A stretch of 39,147 nt of DNA from Bacteroidaceae bacterium (GCA_017470525.1 JAFUYM010000072.1:1-39147), one strand, 5' to 3'. Numbered from the stretch's first letter, positions 22,761-33,495 are shown. Program-made: numbers and translations. Notes: generated from the letters alone by a model not told the origin.

Positions 22761-25376
22761 CTATAACTCCGCCAACTCGACCACCTTATCGACTGCCGAC
22801 TTCAACCCTTCGGGGTCTTTGCCACCTGCCGTGGCGAAATGGGGCTGTCCGCCACCACCGCCCTTGATGAGTTTGCCAGCCTCACGAACGAGGGCACCAG
22901 CATTCTTGCCTTCTTTCACAAGGTCGTCGGAGAAGGCAACGGTGAGGGTGGGCTTGCCGCCGATGGCACTGCCGATGGCTACGAGCAGACGCTCGGGGAA
23001 CTGGGCACGGAGTTGGAAGGCGATGTCCTTGGCGTGCTGTGGCTCCAATGGCAGAACACCTGCAATGACCTTGGTGCCGTGGATGTCTTGTGCCTTCTCA
23101 ATGAGGATGTTCTTGAGTTCCTGTGCCTTCTGAGCCTTGAACTCGTCCACCTGGCTCTGCAGTTCCTTGTTCTCGGCAATGGCACGCTGGATGGTCGCCA
23201 TGAGGTCGGGAGCGTTGTTGAGGAGCCCGCGGAGGTCAGTCATGAAGTCCTGCATCTTGTCAAGGGTCTCTTCCACCGCCTTGCCTGTGATGGCCTCGAT
23301 ACGACGCACACCTGCGGCAATGCTGCTTTCGCTGGTAATCTTCACCATGCCGAGGCGACCTGTGCTCTGGGCGTGGCAACCGCCACAGAACTCGACCGAG
23401 GTGCCGAACTGAACGACACGCACCTTGTCGCCATACTTCTCGCCGAAGAGGGCGATGGCTCCGAGTTCCTTGGCTTTCTCGATGGGGTAGTCGCGGTACT
23501 CCTTCAGCGGAATGTCCTCACGGATGCGGGCGTTGACGATGTGCTCCACCTCACGAATCTGCTCGGGAGTGACCTTCTCAAAGTGGGAGAAGTCGAAACG
23601 CAGACCTTCGGCGGTGACGAGCGAACCCTTCTGCTCCACATGGGTGCCGAGCACTTCACGGAGAGCCTCATCGAGCAGGTGGGTGCAGGTGTGGTTTGCC
23701 TCGATGGCACGACGCTTCTCCACATCGACACATGCCATGAACTCGGCTTCGGGCTGCTGGGGCAACTTATCGACGATGTGGATCGCCACGCCGTTCTCCT
23801 TCTTCGTGTCGAGCACCTTGATTTCCTCGTTCTCGCTCACGAGCACACCAGAGTCGCCAATCTCACCACCCATCTCGCCATAGAACGGGGTCTTGTCGAG
23901 GATGACTTCGTAGGCGGTACGCTTCTTCTGCTGCACCTCTCTATATTTAACGATGTGGGCGGGATATTCCGTGTAGTCGTAACCCACAAACTCGCTCTCA
24001 GCATCGTTCACCACAACCCAGTCGCCCAACTTCACTTCAGCGGCATTGCGGGCACGATTCTTCTGCTCCTGCATACAAGTGTCGAAACCCTTCTCATCGA
24101 CCGTCAAGCCCTGCTCACGGCAAATCAGTTCGGTGAGGTCGAGCGGGAAGCCGAAGGTGTCGAACAGGGTGAATGCCTTATCGCCAGCAATCTCGGTCTT
24201 GCCTGCTGCCTTGGTCTCGTCGATGACACCCTGGAGGAGTTTGATGCCGTTCTCCAACGTGCGGAGGAACGACGATTCCTCTTCCTGCATCACCTTCATC
24301 ACCAGTTTCTGCTGAGCAGCAATCTCGGGGAAGGCATCGCCCATCTCGGCAACGAGCGTGGGCACAAGTTTGTAAATAAAGGCTTCTTTCTGACCGAGGA
24401 ACGTGTAGCCGTAACGCACGGCACGACGCAGGATGCGGCGAATGACATAGCCAGCCTTGGCGTTGCTGGGCAACTGACCGTCAGCAATGGCAAAGGCAAT
24501 GGCACGGAGGTGGTCAACCACCACTCGCATGGCGATGTCCTTCTTCTCGTCGTCGCCATAGCGGCAACCTGCCATGTCGCCCAGCACCTTGATGAGCGGC
24601 TGGAACACGTCGGTGTCGTAGTTAGAAGTCTTGCCCTGCAAGGTGCGTACCAGACGCTCGAAGCCCATGCCAGTGTCAATCACCTTGGCTGGCAGCCCTT
24701 CGAGCGAACCGTCTGCCTTGCGGTTGTACTGCATGAAGACGAGGTTCCAAATCTCGATGACCTGCGGATGGTCTTTGTTCACCAGTTCACGACCCGGCAC
24801 CTGTGCCTTCTCGGCTTCAGGACGAGAATCCACATGAATCTCGGAGCAAGGACCGCATGGTCCCGTGTCGCCCATCTCCCAGAAGTTGTCGTGCTTGTTG
24901 CCGTTGATGATATGGTCTTTGGGCAAGAACTGCTCCCAGATGGATGCAGCCTCGTCGTCACGCTCCAAACCCTCTTCGGGGCTGCCCTCAAAGACGGTGG
25001 CATAGAGGTCTTTCGGGTCAATCTTCAGCACATCGACGATGTACTCCCATGCCCACGAGATGGCTTCCCGCTTGAAGTAGTCGCCAAACGACCAGTTGCC
25101 CAGCATCTCAAACATGGTGTGGTGGTAGGTGTCGTGTCCCACCTCCTCCAGGTCGTTGTGCTTACCGCTCACACGGAGGCACTTCTGCGAGTCCGCCTGT
25201 CGGCGACACTTGGGCGTGGCGTTGCCCAGAATGATGTCCTTAAACTGATTCATACCTGCATTGGTGAACATCAGCGTCGGGTCGTCCTTCACGACCATCG
25301 GAGCCGACGGCACAATCAGGTGCTCCTTGCTTTCAAAAAACTTCTTGAAAGACTCACGTATCTCTTTTGCTGTCAT
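22761..25376 (-). CDS. alaS: Alanyl-tRNA synthetase
   Basis: The start at ATG 25376 ([19 protein letters not shown]) gives 871 residues, the usual bacterial length. An upstream in-frame ATG at 25406 would add ten atypical residues. The class II catalytic domain is clear ([15 protein letters not shown], then [30 protein letters not shown]). The editing domain has [12 protein letters not shown] (HxxxH) and [12 protein letters not shown], and the C-terminal DHHA1-like region ends [15 protein letters not shown]. It charges tRNA-Ala. It is convergent with the restriction-modification operon and divergent from the heme operon. A -7 element (TAACTTTG) lies at 25404-25411. Confidence 0.97.
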   Translation of the reverse strand: MTAKEIRESFKKFFESKEHLIVPSAPMVVKDDPTLMFTNAGMNQFKDIILGNATPKCRRQADSQKCLRVSGKHNDLEEVGHDTYHHTMFEMLGNWSFGDYFKREAISWAWEYIVDVLKIDPKDLYATVFEGSPEEGLERDDEAASIWEQFLPKDHIINGNKHDNFWEMGDTGPCGPCSEIHVDSRPEAEKAQVPGRELVNKDHPQVIEIWNLVFMQYNRKADGSLEGLPAKVIDTGMGFERLVRTLQGKTSNYDTDVFQPLIKVLGDMAGCRYGDDEKKDIAMRVVVDHLRAIAFAIADGQLPSNAKAGYVIRRILRRAVRYGYTFLGQKEAFIYKLVPTLVAEMGDAFPEIAAQQKLVMKVMQEEESSFLRTLENGIKLLQGVIDETKAAGKTEIAGDKAFTLFDTFGFPLDLTELICREQGLTVDEKGFDTCMQEQKNRARNAAEVKLGDWVVVNDAESEFVGYDYTEYPAHIVKYREVQQKKRTAYEVILDKTPFYGEMGGEIGDSGVLVSENEEIKVLDTKKENGVAIHIVDKLPQQPEAEFMACVDVEKRRAIEANHTCTHLLDEALREVLGTHVEQKGSLVTAEGLRFDFSHFEKVTPEQIREVEHIVNARIREDIPLKEYRDYPIEKAKELGAIALFGEKYGDKVRVVQFGTSVEFCGGCHAQSTGRLGMVKITSESSIAAGVRRIEAITGKAVEETLDKMQDFMTDLRGLLNNAPDLMATIQRAIAENKELQSQVDEFKAQKAQELKNILIEKAQDIHGTKVIAGVLPLEPQHAKDIAFQLRAQFPERLLVAIGSAIGGKPTLTVAFSDDLVKEGKNAGALVREAGKLIKGGGGGQPHFATAGGKDPEGLKSAVDKVVELAEL

Positions 25377-25403
25377 AGTTAAATGAAATGTTATTTCAAC
25401 CTG

Positions 25404-25411
25404 CAAAGTTA
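25404..25411 (-). promoter_or_regulatory. -7 element (TAACTTTG) for alaS
   Basis: It matches TAnnTTTG on the minus strand about 28 bases before the alaS ATG. No -33 element is seen at the expected spacing. The rest of the alaS/heme-operon gap (25412-25594) contains only a short CTCAAA/TTTGAG dyad. Confidence 0.45.
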
Positions 25412-25594
25412 CGAACTTTTCACCAAATAATCCCCAAAATCATGACTTTAAATGACAAAGCAGGAGGCAGAACACCCTCAAATACCCTTTTTTGAGTACC
25501 ATGTGCGGTCGGAGTGAGTATGGCGATATGGTTTTTGGGTAGGCGTTTACGTTGAAATGCCCTGAAAATTGGTAGGTTTACTTTTTTTAGAGTA

Positions 25595-25625
25595 TTGCCG
25601 TAGCGGAGAAGACAGCGTAACTTTG
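25595..25625 (+). promoter_or_regulatory. Promoter of the heme-uptake operon
   Basis: TTG (25595-25597), 20 bases, then TAACTTTG (25618-25625) fit the Bacteroidetes model. Transcription should begin near 25632, leaving a leader of about 33 bases. No Fur-box-like palindrome was recognised. Confidence 0.65.
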
Positions 25626-25664
25626 CACCCGAAAAATCAAAAACACCATTAAACTATTTTATAT

Positions 25665-26480
25665 ATGAAAAAGAATTTACTTTCAATTGCCTTGATGGCA
25701 ACAGCATTATTGGCAGGTCTGACATCCTGCTCAAACGACGACGACGATTCACCAGCACCAGTTTTGTACACCACCTACGACGCATGGTCGGCTGTGACCT
25801 TTGTCTACTCACCCAATCCCATGTACGACGATGGCGAGACCGTCTCCATCAGCAAAGACAGCATCAAGTTCCACTCCGACACATGGGGCGACGGTAAGTT
25901 TGGCATTCAATCGGGCGAAGGCGTGCTGGCAATGGAGAACCACCGCACAGGTGGCGTTCAGGAATATGAAGCAACCATCAGCGGCACGAAAGACACAGGG
26001 TTCGTCATCACCGTGCCTTCTGTGATGGGAGGCACCACCCTCTCCGTCACCATCGGCGAGATGCCTACCGCCTGTGCCGCAGCAGGCACCTACAAGGCCG
26101 GCATCTACACCAATGCTGCCTACTTCCAGAAATTTCAGCCAACTGCCGACCAAAGTGTCAGCATCACGGTCAACGAAGACATGGAGACCCTCACGGTCAA
26201 CTTCACCAACAGCACATGGGGCACTTTCACCTACGAGGCTGTGAGTGTGACCAAGAACGAAGACGGCTCTTTGTCGCTGACGGGTGATGGCAAGTGCGCC
26301 ATGCCGAGCATGAGAGACCCGAGTGCGGTGACCGAATACGAGTCCAACTTCACAGGCACCATCACCGATGGCGAGTTGGTGGCAGAGTTCTCCGTACCAG
26401 GCGTGATGGGCGGCACCACGGTGCTTTTCAACCCTGCCGACTTCGACGAAGTGTATCAGCCTGAATCTGAAGAAAAATAA
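25665..26480 (+). CDS. Calycin-like lipoprotein with two tandem repeats, first gene of the heme operon
   Basis: This 271-residue lipoprotein has a lipobox ending LTSC and an acidic SNDDDD linker, as surface-exposed Bacteroidetes lipoproteins often do. Its body contains two related units of Calycin_like type. Unit 1 (about 40-130) has STWG-like SDTWGDGKFGI, QEYEATISGT and VPSVMGGTT. Unit 2 (about 145-260) has NSTWGTFTYE, TEYESNFTGT and VPGVMGGTT. The HmuY gene starts 5 bases after its stop. Position suggests a surface role in heme or hemoprotein capture, which is inference. The classic hmuYRSTUV set lacks this gene. Confidence 0.75.
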   Translation: MKKNLLSIALMATALLAGLTSCSNDDDDSPAPVLYTTYDAWSAVTFVYSPNPMYDDGETVSISKDSIKFHSDTWGDGKFGIQSGEGVLAMENHRTGGVQEYEATISGTKDTGFVITVPSVMGGTTLSVTIGEMPTACAAAGTYKAGIYTNAAYFQKFQPTADQSVSITVNEDMETLTVNFTNSTWGTFTYEAVSVTKNEDGSLSLTGDGKCAMPSMRDPSAVTEYESNFTGTITDGELVAEFSVPGVMGGTTVLFNPADFDEVYQPESEEK

Positions 26481-26485
26481 TATTC

Positions 26486-27160
26486 ATGAATCTTAAAAAG
26501 ACGACCATCATGCTGGGAATAGCCTCAACCTTGGGGCTATTCTCTGCTTGTGATATGCTGGAGGGAGTATATGACGACACCCTCGATGCCGCTCCCGAAC
26601 AGCAGGGAGACAACAGCATCAGCGAAGGGCAGTACTACATCGACGCCACCAGTTACACGCAGTGGGTGTACATCAACTTCCATGGCGACTCGCTCCGCAT
26701 CACCACCTCCACCATCAGCCTCGAAGACGGCACAGAGACAGGCGTGCCCGAAGCGTGGGACATTGCCCAGCACCGCTACGACGTGAAGACCAACGGAGCA
26801 GCCGTCGTGATGACCGACTTTCACTCCATCGAAGAACTGGAGGCAGCAGGATTACCTTCAAATGTCGCATGGGTGGAAGACGAGTGGAGCGAAGAAGCCA
26901 TCACCATCGACATGTCGCACATGCTCGAAGGCTACCTTGTCTATGCCCCAAGCAACAAGAACACAGAGGCAGGAAAGTGGCTCAACGTGGACACCAGCAC
27001 AATGCCACCCATCTACACGATGCACGACAATGTGATACTCTACCGTTTCAGCGACGGCACCTATGCAGCCGTGCAACTGACCAACTTCATGAGCACCGAC
27101 CGATATCAGACCAAGGGATGGATGACGGTGAACTATAAGTACCCGATATTTGCGCAATGA
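26486..27160 (+). CDS. hmuY: HmuY-family heme-binding lipoprotein
   Basis: This 224-residue lipoprotein has a lipobox FSAC near residue 22. HmuY-family blocks follow: YIDATSYTQWVYINFHGD, then EAWDIAQHRYDVKTNGAAV, then later GWMTVNYKYPIF. HmuY proteins capture heme at the cell surface and pass it to HmuR. Which residues ligate heme cannot be assigned from the sequence alone. It overlaps hmuR by four bases (ATGA), so translation is coupled. Confidence 0.88.
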   Translation: MNLKKTTIMLGIASTLGLFSACDMLEGVYDDTLDAAPEQQGDNSISEGQYYIDATSYTQWVYINFHGDSLRITTSTISLEDGTETGVPEAWDIAQHRYDVKTNGAAVVMTDFHSIEELEAAGLPSNVAWVEDEWSEEAITIDMSHMLEGYLVYAPSNKNTEAGKWLNVDTSTMPPIYTMHDNVILYRFSDGTYAAVQLTNFMSTDRYQTKGWMTVNYKYPIFAQ

Positions 27161-29112
27161 GAAGATTACACATATTATTATGGATGACAGGCGTGCTCTC
27201 AGCAGGAACCGCCTTTGCCGAGGATGAGCCAGTGGACACCACCGTCTGGAACAAAGACCCTTTGGGATTGCAGACCGTGGTGGTGACCGCCACAAGAACC
27301 CCAAAAGCACTGAAAGACATTCCGATTGTGACCCGTGTCATCACAGCCGAAGACATTCAGAAGGTGGATGCCACCAACGTGCAGGACATGCTGCAACAAG
27401 AGGTGCCGGGCTTGGAGTTCACCTACTCCATGGGGCAGCAAGTGCTCAACATGGGTGGCTACGACGGCAACAACATCCTATTCCTCGTCGATGGCGAACG
27501 CATGGCTGGCGAGTCGGTGGACAACATCGACTTTGCCCGTTTGGACATGTCGAGCGTGGAACGAATCGAGATTGTGAAAGGTGCGGCGGCTACGCTCTAT
27601 GGCTCGTCTGCCATGGGCGGAGTCATCAACATCATCACCCAAAAACCATCGGAGAAATGGGCTGCCAACGTGCATTCACGCTACGAAGGAGCGACCAAAG
27701 AGTGGCGGCATGGAGCCAACGTGGACTTCAACGTGGGCAAGGTGAACTCACTCACCACCTTCCAGATGACCGATGCCGACTCCCTCTCACTGCGAGGCGA
27801 GACAGCGTCAGCCATCCCAGCCTATGGGCATCGGTCCTACAACGTGAAGGAACGCCTCATCTGGCAACTCTCCGAGGGGCTGAAACTGACGGGACGCGCC
27901 GGGTACTTCTTCCGTGAAAGAGAAACAGGTGCCCTCTCGCATGAACGTTACCGCGACCTCAACTACGGAGTGAAAGGCAATTGGGACATCGACTCGTTGC
28001 AAAACGTGGAGGTGGCATACAGTTTCGACCAGTACGACAAGTCCGACCTCGCCATGCTCACCAAGAAGGATGTGCGCGACTACTCCAACCGCCAGAACAT
28101 CGGACGTGTGCTCTACAATCTGAGCATGCCCGCATGGCAGTCGCAACTCACCGCAGGAGCCGACTTCATGAACGACTACCTGCTCTCCTATCAGTTTGCC
28201 GACAACCAGAAAGACCGCACCCAGAACAGTTATGACGCATTCGTGCAGTGGGACTACATGCCCAACGAGCATTGGGCATTCATCGGAGGTCTGCGTTTCG
28301 ACTACTTTTCTGCCGCCGACAAAGGACAACCCACATGGAAAGCGGCTGGCATGTACAAGACAGGCAGCCACTGCTTCCGCCTCTCCTACGCCAGAGGCTT
28401 CCGTGCCCCTTCGTTGAAGGAATTGTACATGGACTTCTACATGGCGGGCATCTTCATGATTTATGGCAACAAAGACCTGAAGTGTGAGACCAACCACAAT
28501 TTTTCCTTCACATGGGAGAACCACGGCGACTTGGGCAATGACTTCAAGTACTGCATCACGGCGACGGGTTACTACAACTTCTTCAACAACTACATCACCA
28601 CCGCCACCGTCGTGCGCGACGGCAAATATGGGCAGATGTACACCAACATTGCCGACCAGCAGATAGTGGGTGCCGATGCCAACGTGCAACTGCGCCACCG
28701 CAATGGTCTGGGTGCAAGAGTGTCCTACGCCTTCACCAAGAGCATCGTGGACAAAGGGCAGCCCGACCTCACTTCGGCACGTCCTCATTCCCTCACATGG
28801 CGACTCGACTACGACCATCAGTTCACGAAGAATTATGGACTCAACGCCGCCCTCTCGGGCAGATTCCTCTCAGCCGTAGATGTGACAGAGTACACGTCGA
28901 GCCTTCTCGAAGACATGACCACACAGCACTACAACGGCTACAGCATCTGGAAACTCAGCCTCTCGCAGCGGTTCATGAAAGGCATCCGCCTCAATTGTGC
29001 CGTCGATAACCTCTTCAACTACAAACCCAAGAACTACTACGCCAACTCTCCCGTCACGATAGGAACGACACTGACGGTAGGCGTATCTATCGACATCGAC
29101 AAATTCTTTTAA
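27157..29112 (+). CDS. hmuR: HmuR-type TonB-dependent heme receptor
   Basis: This 651-residue outer-membrane receptor has a signal peptide (ending AFAE) and a TonB-box-like LQTVVVTATRTPK. A plug domain follows (VQDMLQQEVPGLEF, ILFLVDGERMAGE, VERIEIVKGAAATLYGSSAMGGVINIIT), then a beta-barrel ending in KFF. The heme-receptor hallmark FRAP is at 415-418, followed by SLKELYMDFYMAGIFMIYGNKDL. The loop after FRAP is rich in Met and Tyr and has no His in the segment up to NKDL. It should import heme delivered by HmuY. hmuS follows after 12 bases. Confidence 0.9.
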   Translation: MRRLHILLWMTGVLSAGTAFAEDEPVDTTVWNKDPLGLQTVVVTATRTPKALKDIPIVTRVITAEDIQKVDATNVQDMLQQEVPGLEFTYSMGQQVLNMGGYDGNNILFLVDGERMAGESVDNIDFARLDMSSVERIEIVKGAAATLYGSSAMGGVINIITQKPSEKWAANVHSRYEGATKEWRHGANVDFNVGKVNSLTTFQMTDADSLSLRGETASAIPAYGHRSYNVKERLIWQLSEGLKLTGRAGYFFRERETGALSHERYRDLNYGVKGNWDIDSLQNVEVAYSFDQYDKSDLAMLTKKDVRDYSNRQNIGRVLYNLSMPAWQSQLTAGADFMNDYLLSYQFADNQKDRTQNSYDAFVQWDYMPNEHWAFIGGLRFDYFSAADKGQPTWKAAGMYKTGSHCFRLSYARGFRAPSLKELYMDFYMAGIFMIYGNKDLKCETNHNFSFTWENHGDLGNDFKYCITATGYYNFFNNYITTATVVRDGKYGQMYTNIADQQIVGADANVQLRHRNGLGARVSYAFTKSIVDKGQPDLTSARPHSLTWRLDYDHQFTKNYGLNAALSGRFLSAVDVTEYTSSLLEDMTTQHYNGYSIWKLSLSQRFMKGIRLNCAVDNLFNYKPKNYYANSPVTIGTTLTVGVSIDIDKFF

Positions 29113-29124
29113 TACACCCCAAAG

Positions 29125-32100
29125 ATGAAGATAAAAAAGAAATACATCTTTCTGATCATACTGACCGTGGTGCTCATCGTGGCTGGAGCGGCATTTTGGA
29201 ACTCCATGTGCAGCACCACGAACATTGCATTCGTCAACTATCAGGTGACGAGCCTTGGCGAAATATCGAAGGCGAACGACAACCGCTTCATCAAGTTGAC
29301 AGAGGAGAAACTCGACAACATTGACGATTGGGACCGATATGACGTGGTGCTCCTCAGCGGCATGGGCATCCGCATGACCGAAGAACAACGCACCAAGATT
29401 CAGGAACTGGCAGATGGAGGATTGAAGATTCTCACCACAGCCGCCACGAACCCTGCCAACAACATCGTGAGCATTGACGAATGGGATGCCGACTCGCTGA
29501 AGCAATACATGTCGGCTGGCGGACGGAAGAACTACCGCAGTTTTCTCAACTACCTGCGCAATGAGGTGGACGGCAAACTTTTCTTCCTCGGCGAGGTGGA
29601 GCCTGTAGAGGAACGCGAAGCACAACTGCTCTACCACCCCGATGTGAAAGACCCTGAGGCAGAGGAAGTTTCATTCACCAGCATCAAGGAATATGACAAG
29701 TTCTTGAAAGAATACGGCTTGCTAAAAGCCGATGCACCACGCATCCTCATTGCAGGCATGATGGGCGACGCCACCGACCTCATCGGCAAACTGGAAGAGA
29801 CGGGCAATGTGGTCTACGCCACACGAGACCTTCCTACACTGGTCAAGACACATGCCATCGACAGCATCCAACCCGCTGCCGTCATCAACATGGCACACGG
29901 ACGCATTGGCGACTACATGGTGGAGTATCTGAAGGAGCAGAACATCCCGCTGTTTTCCACCGTCAATGTGAACCGCATGACTGCCGAATGGGAGGAAGAC
30001 AAGCAAGGCATGCAAGGCGGTTTCTTCTCGCAGAGCATCATCGTGCCCGAAATCGACGGCATGATTCGTCCGTTCGTGCTCTTCGCCATTCGGGAGGGAA
30101 AGGACGGATTGCCCGAGGCATACACCATTCCCGAACGTCTGGAAACGTTTGTGACGGCAGTCAACAATCATCTCGCTCTGCAAAAGAAAGCGAACAAGGA
30201 GAAGAAAGTGGCGATTGTCTATTTCAAAGGTCCTGGCTCCAATTCCCTGATTGCGTCAGGATTGGAAGTGGTGCCGTCGCTGTACAACTTCTTGGTTCTG
30301 TTGAAGGAGAACGGCTATAACGTCAGCGGTCTTCCAGCATCGGCAGAAGAACTGGATGCCCTCATTCAGCAGTCGGGCAGCGTGTTTGGCACCTATGCCG
30401 AAGGAGCGCAGGCGAAGTTCCTCCATGAGGGCAAGCCGCAGTTGGTCAGCAAGAGTGACTTCGAGGCATGGGCAAAGGCTACGCTGACGGAGAAATCGCT
30501 GCAAGAGATGAAGAAGACCAATGGCGAATACCCCGGCGAGTATCTGGCTAAGGATGAGGAGAGCCTTGGTTTGCCCATCATCCATCTGGGCAATATCGTG
30601 CTGATGCCTCAGATGCCAGCAGGCACAGGCAGCGACACCTTCAAGATGGTACATGGCACCGAGGCTGTACCACCCTACCCTTACCTGGCTGAATACCTGT
30701 GGATTCAGAACGCCTTCAAGGCTGACGCACTCATCCATTTTGGCACACATGGCTCGCTTGAATACACACCGGGCAAGCAGGTGGCTCTCTCCCAGAACTG
30801 CTGGAGTGACCGACTGGTGGGGGCGGTTCCTCACTTCTATTTCTACACCATCGGCAATGTGGGTGAGGCAATGATTGCCAAACGGCGCACGTATGCAGCA
30901 ACGGTGTCTTATCTCACACCTCCCTTCATGGAGAGCAACCTGCGCAACACATATAACAAACTGACCGACGCCATCGATGCTTACACGAAAGCACCGAACG
31001 ACAAGGCATCGCTTGCGGTGAAGAAACTGACTGTCGAGATGGGCATCCACCGTGAACTGCGTCTCGATTCGCTCATGAGCCAACCCTATACCGAGAACGA
31101 GATTGCACACATCGAAGCCTTTGCCGAAGAACTCTGCAATGAGAAAATCACCAGTCACTTCTACACACTGGGCATTCCCTACGAGACAGAGCGCATCAAC
31201 ACCTCTGTCTATGCCATGGCAACCGACCCGATTGCCTACAGTCTTCTTGCGCTCGACAAGATGCAGAAACGTGCTGCCAACGACACGGAGAAGCACCAGG
31301 CACTCTTCACGGCTCGCTACCTCAATCCTGCCAAAGCACTGGTCGGCACACTCCTGAATCGCACCTCCGAAGTGACCGACGCTGAGATTTGCCACATAGC
31401 GCATATCAGCATGGAAGACCTCCAACGCGCCCACCACATCGACAGCATCATCACCGCCCCACAAGACATGATGGCAATGATGATGAGCATGGCAAACGAA
31501 ATGCCTGGAGCGAAAAAGGCGGTGGCAACCCACAAGCCGGATAGTTCTCCCCATCAAAAGGAAGACGCCCAAAAGGCAGAGAAGATGTCCAAGATGCGTG
31601 AGATGGGCAAGGGCATGGACCCCAAGAAGGCACTTGCCATAGCCAAGATGATGGGTGCCTCGCCTGAACAACTGAAGAAAATGAAAGAAGCCATGAGAAA
31701 GGGCGAGAACGGAGGTACGGAGGACAAGCACACGGAAAGCAAGATGGCAAACATGTCGCCAGCCATGCAGCAGATGATGGATAAGGTGGCAGAAGCAGGC
31801 ATGCTGACCAAAGAGGACAAGGACTTCTCCCATGCTGTGCTGGAAGTGGAGCGCACCATCCGCAACGTGGGCACTTATAAACTTGCGCTGCAAGGTTCTC
31901 CCCTGCAAGAACTCAATGCCATGCTCAACGCCCTCGACGGTGGCTACACCCCACCCTCCCCGGGTGGTGATGTCATCAGCAATCCCAATGCTGTGCCGAC
32001 AGGCAGAAACCTCTTCGGTGTGAATGCCGAGGCGTGCCCGTCCGAACAGGCTTGGGAGAAAGGCAAGGAACTGGCAGAAAACACCATCCGCATGTATCGC

Positions 32101-33495
32101 GAACGTCACCACGACAGCATTCCTCGCAAGGTGAGTTACACGCTGTGGTCGAGCGAGTTCATCGAAACAGGAGGTGCCACCATTGCCCAATGCCTCTACA
32201 TGCTGGGCGTGGAACCCATTCGTGATGCCTTCGGACGTGTGACGGACATACGGCTCATTCCCTCAAAAGAACTGGGTCGCCCACGCATCGACGTGGTGGT
32301 ACAGACCTCTGGGCAGTTGCGTGACTTGGCGGCTTCTCGACTGTTCCTCATCAACCGTGCCATCGAGATGGCTGCGGGTGCAAAGGATGACCAATACACG
32401 AACATGGTGGCTGACGGTGTGAAGGAGGCAGAACGGGTGCTCGTGGAGAAAGGTCTCTCGCCCAAAGAGGCACGGGAGATGAGCACCTACCGAGTCTTTG
32501 GCGGCGTGAATGGCAATTACGGCACAGGCATTCAGGAGATGACGATGGCAAGTGACCGCTGGGACAAGGAGGAGGAACTGGCTGAGGTGTATCTGAACAA
32601 CATGGGTGCGTTCTATGGCAGCGAGAAGAACTGGGAGGAGATGCGGCAATATGCCTTCGAAGCAGCACTGAGCCGCACGGATGCCGTGATTCAGCCTCGC
32701 CAGTCGAACACATGGGGGGCGTTGTCGCTCGACCACGTGTATGAGTTCATGGGCGGCATGAACATGGCGGTGCGCAACGTGACGGGCAAGGAGCCTGATG
32801 CCTACCTGAGCGACTACCGAAACCGCAACCGCGCGAAGATGCAGGAGGTGAAGGAAGCCATCGGCGTGGAGAGCCGCACGACGCTCTTCAACCCCACCTA
32901 CATCAGGGAGAAGATGCAGGGCGGTGCCAGCGACGCAAACACGTTTGCCGAACTGGTGCAGAACACCTTCGGCTGGAACGTGATGAAGCCCGAAGCCATC
33001 GACAATGAGATGTGGGACGAGATTTACGACACTTATGTGCAAGATAAGTACCATCTGGACACTCGCCAGTTCTTCGAGCAGAAGAACCCTGCGGCTCTGC
33101 AAGAGATGACGGCTGTGATGATGGAGACGGCTCGCAAGGGCTACTGGGAGGCTTCGCCAGAACAACTGAAAGCCATTGCGACGCTCCACACAGAACTGGT
33201 GAACAAGTACGGTGCAAGTGGTTCGCGCATGGTGAGCGACAACCAGCGTTTGCAAGACTTCATTGCGGAACGTGTAGAGGATGCCACCGCCAAGGAATAC
33301 AGGCAGCAAATCAGTGAGGTGCGCAACGAGCAGGTGAACAGCCAAGACGGCAAGGTGCTGAAGAAGGAGGAAATAAACAGAGGCGAGGAGCAAACCACCA
33401 TCATCAGCAACATCGTAGTTGTCGCCATCGTGGTGCTCATCATTGCCCTGCTCGCTGTGCTGATTCGTCGCCGCCGTCAAACCAATAAGGAATAG
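29125..33495 (+). CDS. hmuS: HmuS, membrane-anchored CobN-like chelatase-family protein with a Met-rich segment
   Basis: This 1456-residue CobN/magnesium-chelatase H-type protein has one membrane helix at each end: residues about 6-25 (YIFLIILTVVLIVAGAAF) and about 1425-1448 (IVVVAIVVLIIALLAVLI, followed by RRRR). Most of the chain should therefore face the periplasm. Chelatase-family blocks include ALIHFGTHGSLEYTPGKQ, GRPRIDVVVQTSGQLRDL and SNTWGALSLDHVYEFMGG. From memory of the family, HmuS homologues are linked to removal of iron from heme rather than to cobalamin synthesis. Residues 782-895 form a low-complexity, Met- and Lys-rich segment (21 Met in 114 residues). hmuT starts at the next base after the stop. 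Confidence 0.88.
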   Translation: MKIKKKYIFLIILTVVLIVAGAAFWNSMCSTTNIAFVNYQVTSLGEISKANDNRFIKLTEEKLDNIDDWDRYDVVLLSGMGIRMTEEQRTKIQELADGGLKILTTAATNPANNIVSIDEWDADSLKQYMSAGGRKNYRSFLNYLRNEVDGKLFFLGEVEPVEEREAQLLYHPDVKDPEAEEVSFTSIKEYDKFLKEYGLLKADAPRILIAGMMGDATDLIGKLEETGNVVYATRDLPTLVKTHAIDSIQPAAVINMAHGRIGDYMVEYLKEQNIPLFSTVNVNRMTAEWEEDKQGMQGGFFSQSIIVPEIDGMIRPFVLFAIREGKDGLPEAYTIPERLETFVTAVNNHLALQKKANKEKKVAIVYFKGPGSNSLIASGLEVVPSLYNFLVLLKENGYNVSGLPASAEELDALIQQSGSVFGTYAEGAQAKFLHEGKPQLVSKSDFEAWAKATLTEKSLQEMKKTNGEYPGEYLAKDEESLGLPIIHLGNIVLMPQMPAGTGSDTFKMVHGTEAVPPYPYLAEYLWIQNAFKADALIHFGTHGSLEYTPGKQVALSQNCWSDRLVGAVPHFYFYTIGNVGEAMIAKRRTYAATVSYLTPPFMESNLRNTYNKLTDAIDAYTKAPNDKASLAVKKLTVEMGIHRELRLDSLMSQPYTENEIAHIEAFAEELCNEKITSHFYTLGIPYETERINTSVYAMATDPIAYSLLALDKMQKRAANDTEKHQALFTARYLNPAKALVGTLLNRTSEVTDAEICHIAHISMEDLQRAHHIDSIITAPQDMMAMMMSMANEMPGAKKAVATHKPDSSPHQKEDAQKAEKMSKMREMGKGMDPKKALAIAKMMGASPEQLKKMKEAMRKGENGGTEDKHTESKMANMSPAMQQMMDKVAEAGMLTKEDKDFSHAVLEVERTIRNVGTYKLALQGSPLQELNAMLNALDGGYTPPSPGGDVISNPNAVPTGRNLFGVNAEACPSEQAWEKGKELAENTIRMYRERHHDSIPRKVSYTLWSSEFIETGGATIAQCLYMLGVEPIRDAFGRVTDIRLIPSKELGRPRIDVVVQTSGQLRDLAASRLFLINRAIEMAAGAKDDQYTNMVADGVKEAERVLVEKGLSPKEAREMSTYRVFGGVNGNYGTGIQEMTMASDRWDKEEELAEVYLNNMGAFYGSEKNWEEMRQYAFEAALSRTDAVIQPRQSNTWGALSLDHVYEFMGGMNMAVRNVTGKEPDAYLSDYRNRNRAKMQEVKEAIGVESRTTLFNPTYIREKMQGGASDANTFAELVQNTFGWNVMKPEAIDNEMWDEIYDTYVQDKYHLDTRQFFEQKNPAALQEMTAVMMETARKGYWEASPEQLKAIATLHTELVNKYGASGSRMVSDNQRLQDFIAERVEDATAKEYRQQISEVRNEQVNSQDGKVLKKEEINRGEEQTTIISNIVVVAIVVLIIALLAVLIRRRRQTNKE

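Noticed and set aside
22839-25382. 847-codon open frame on the plus strand
   Set aside because: It is entirely antisense to alaS, whose product is a textbook match. The antisense translation is rich in His, Val and Leu and shows no family resemblance.
30256-32190. 644-codon open frame on the minus strand
   Set aside because: It lies opposite hmuS and its translation (His/Cys/Val-rich) is typical of an antisense shadow of a G+C-balanced gene.
29125-33495. Cobaltochelatase CobN for cobalamin synthesis
   Set aside because: The family is the same, but the operon with hmuY/hmuR/hmuTUV and the two terminal membrane anchors indicate the heme-linked HmuS branch.
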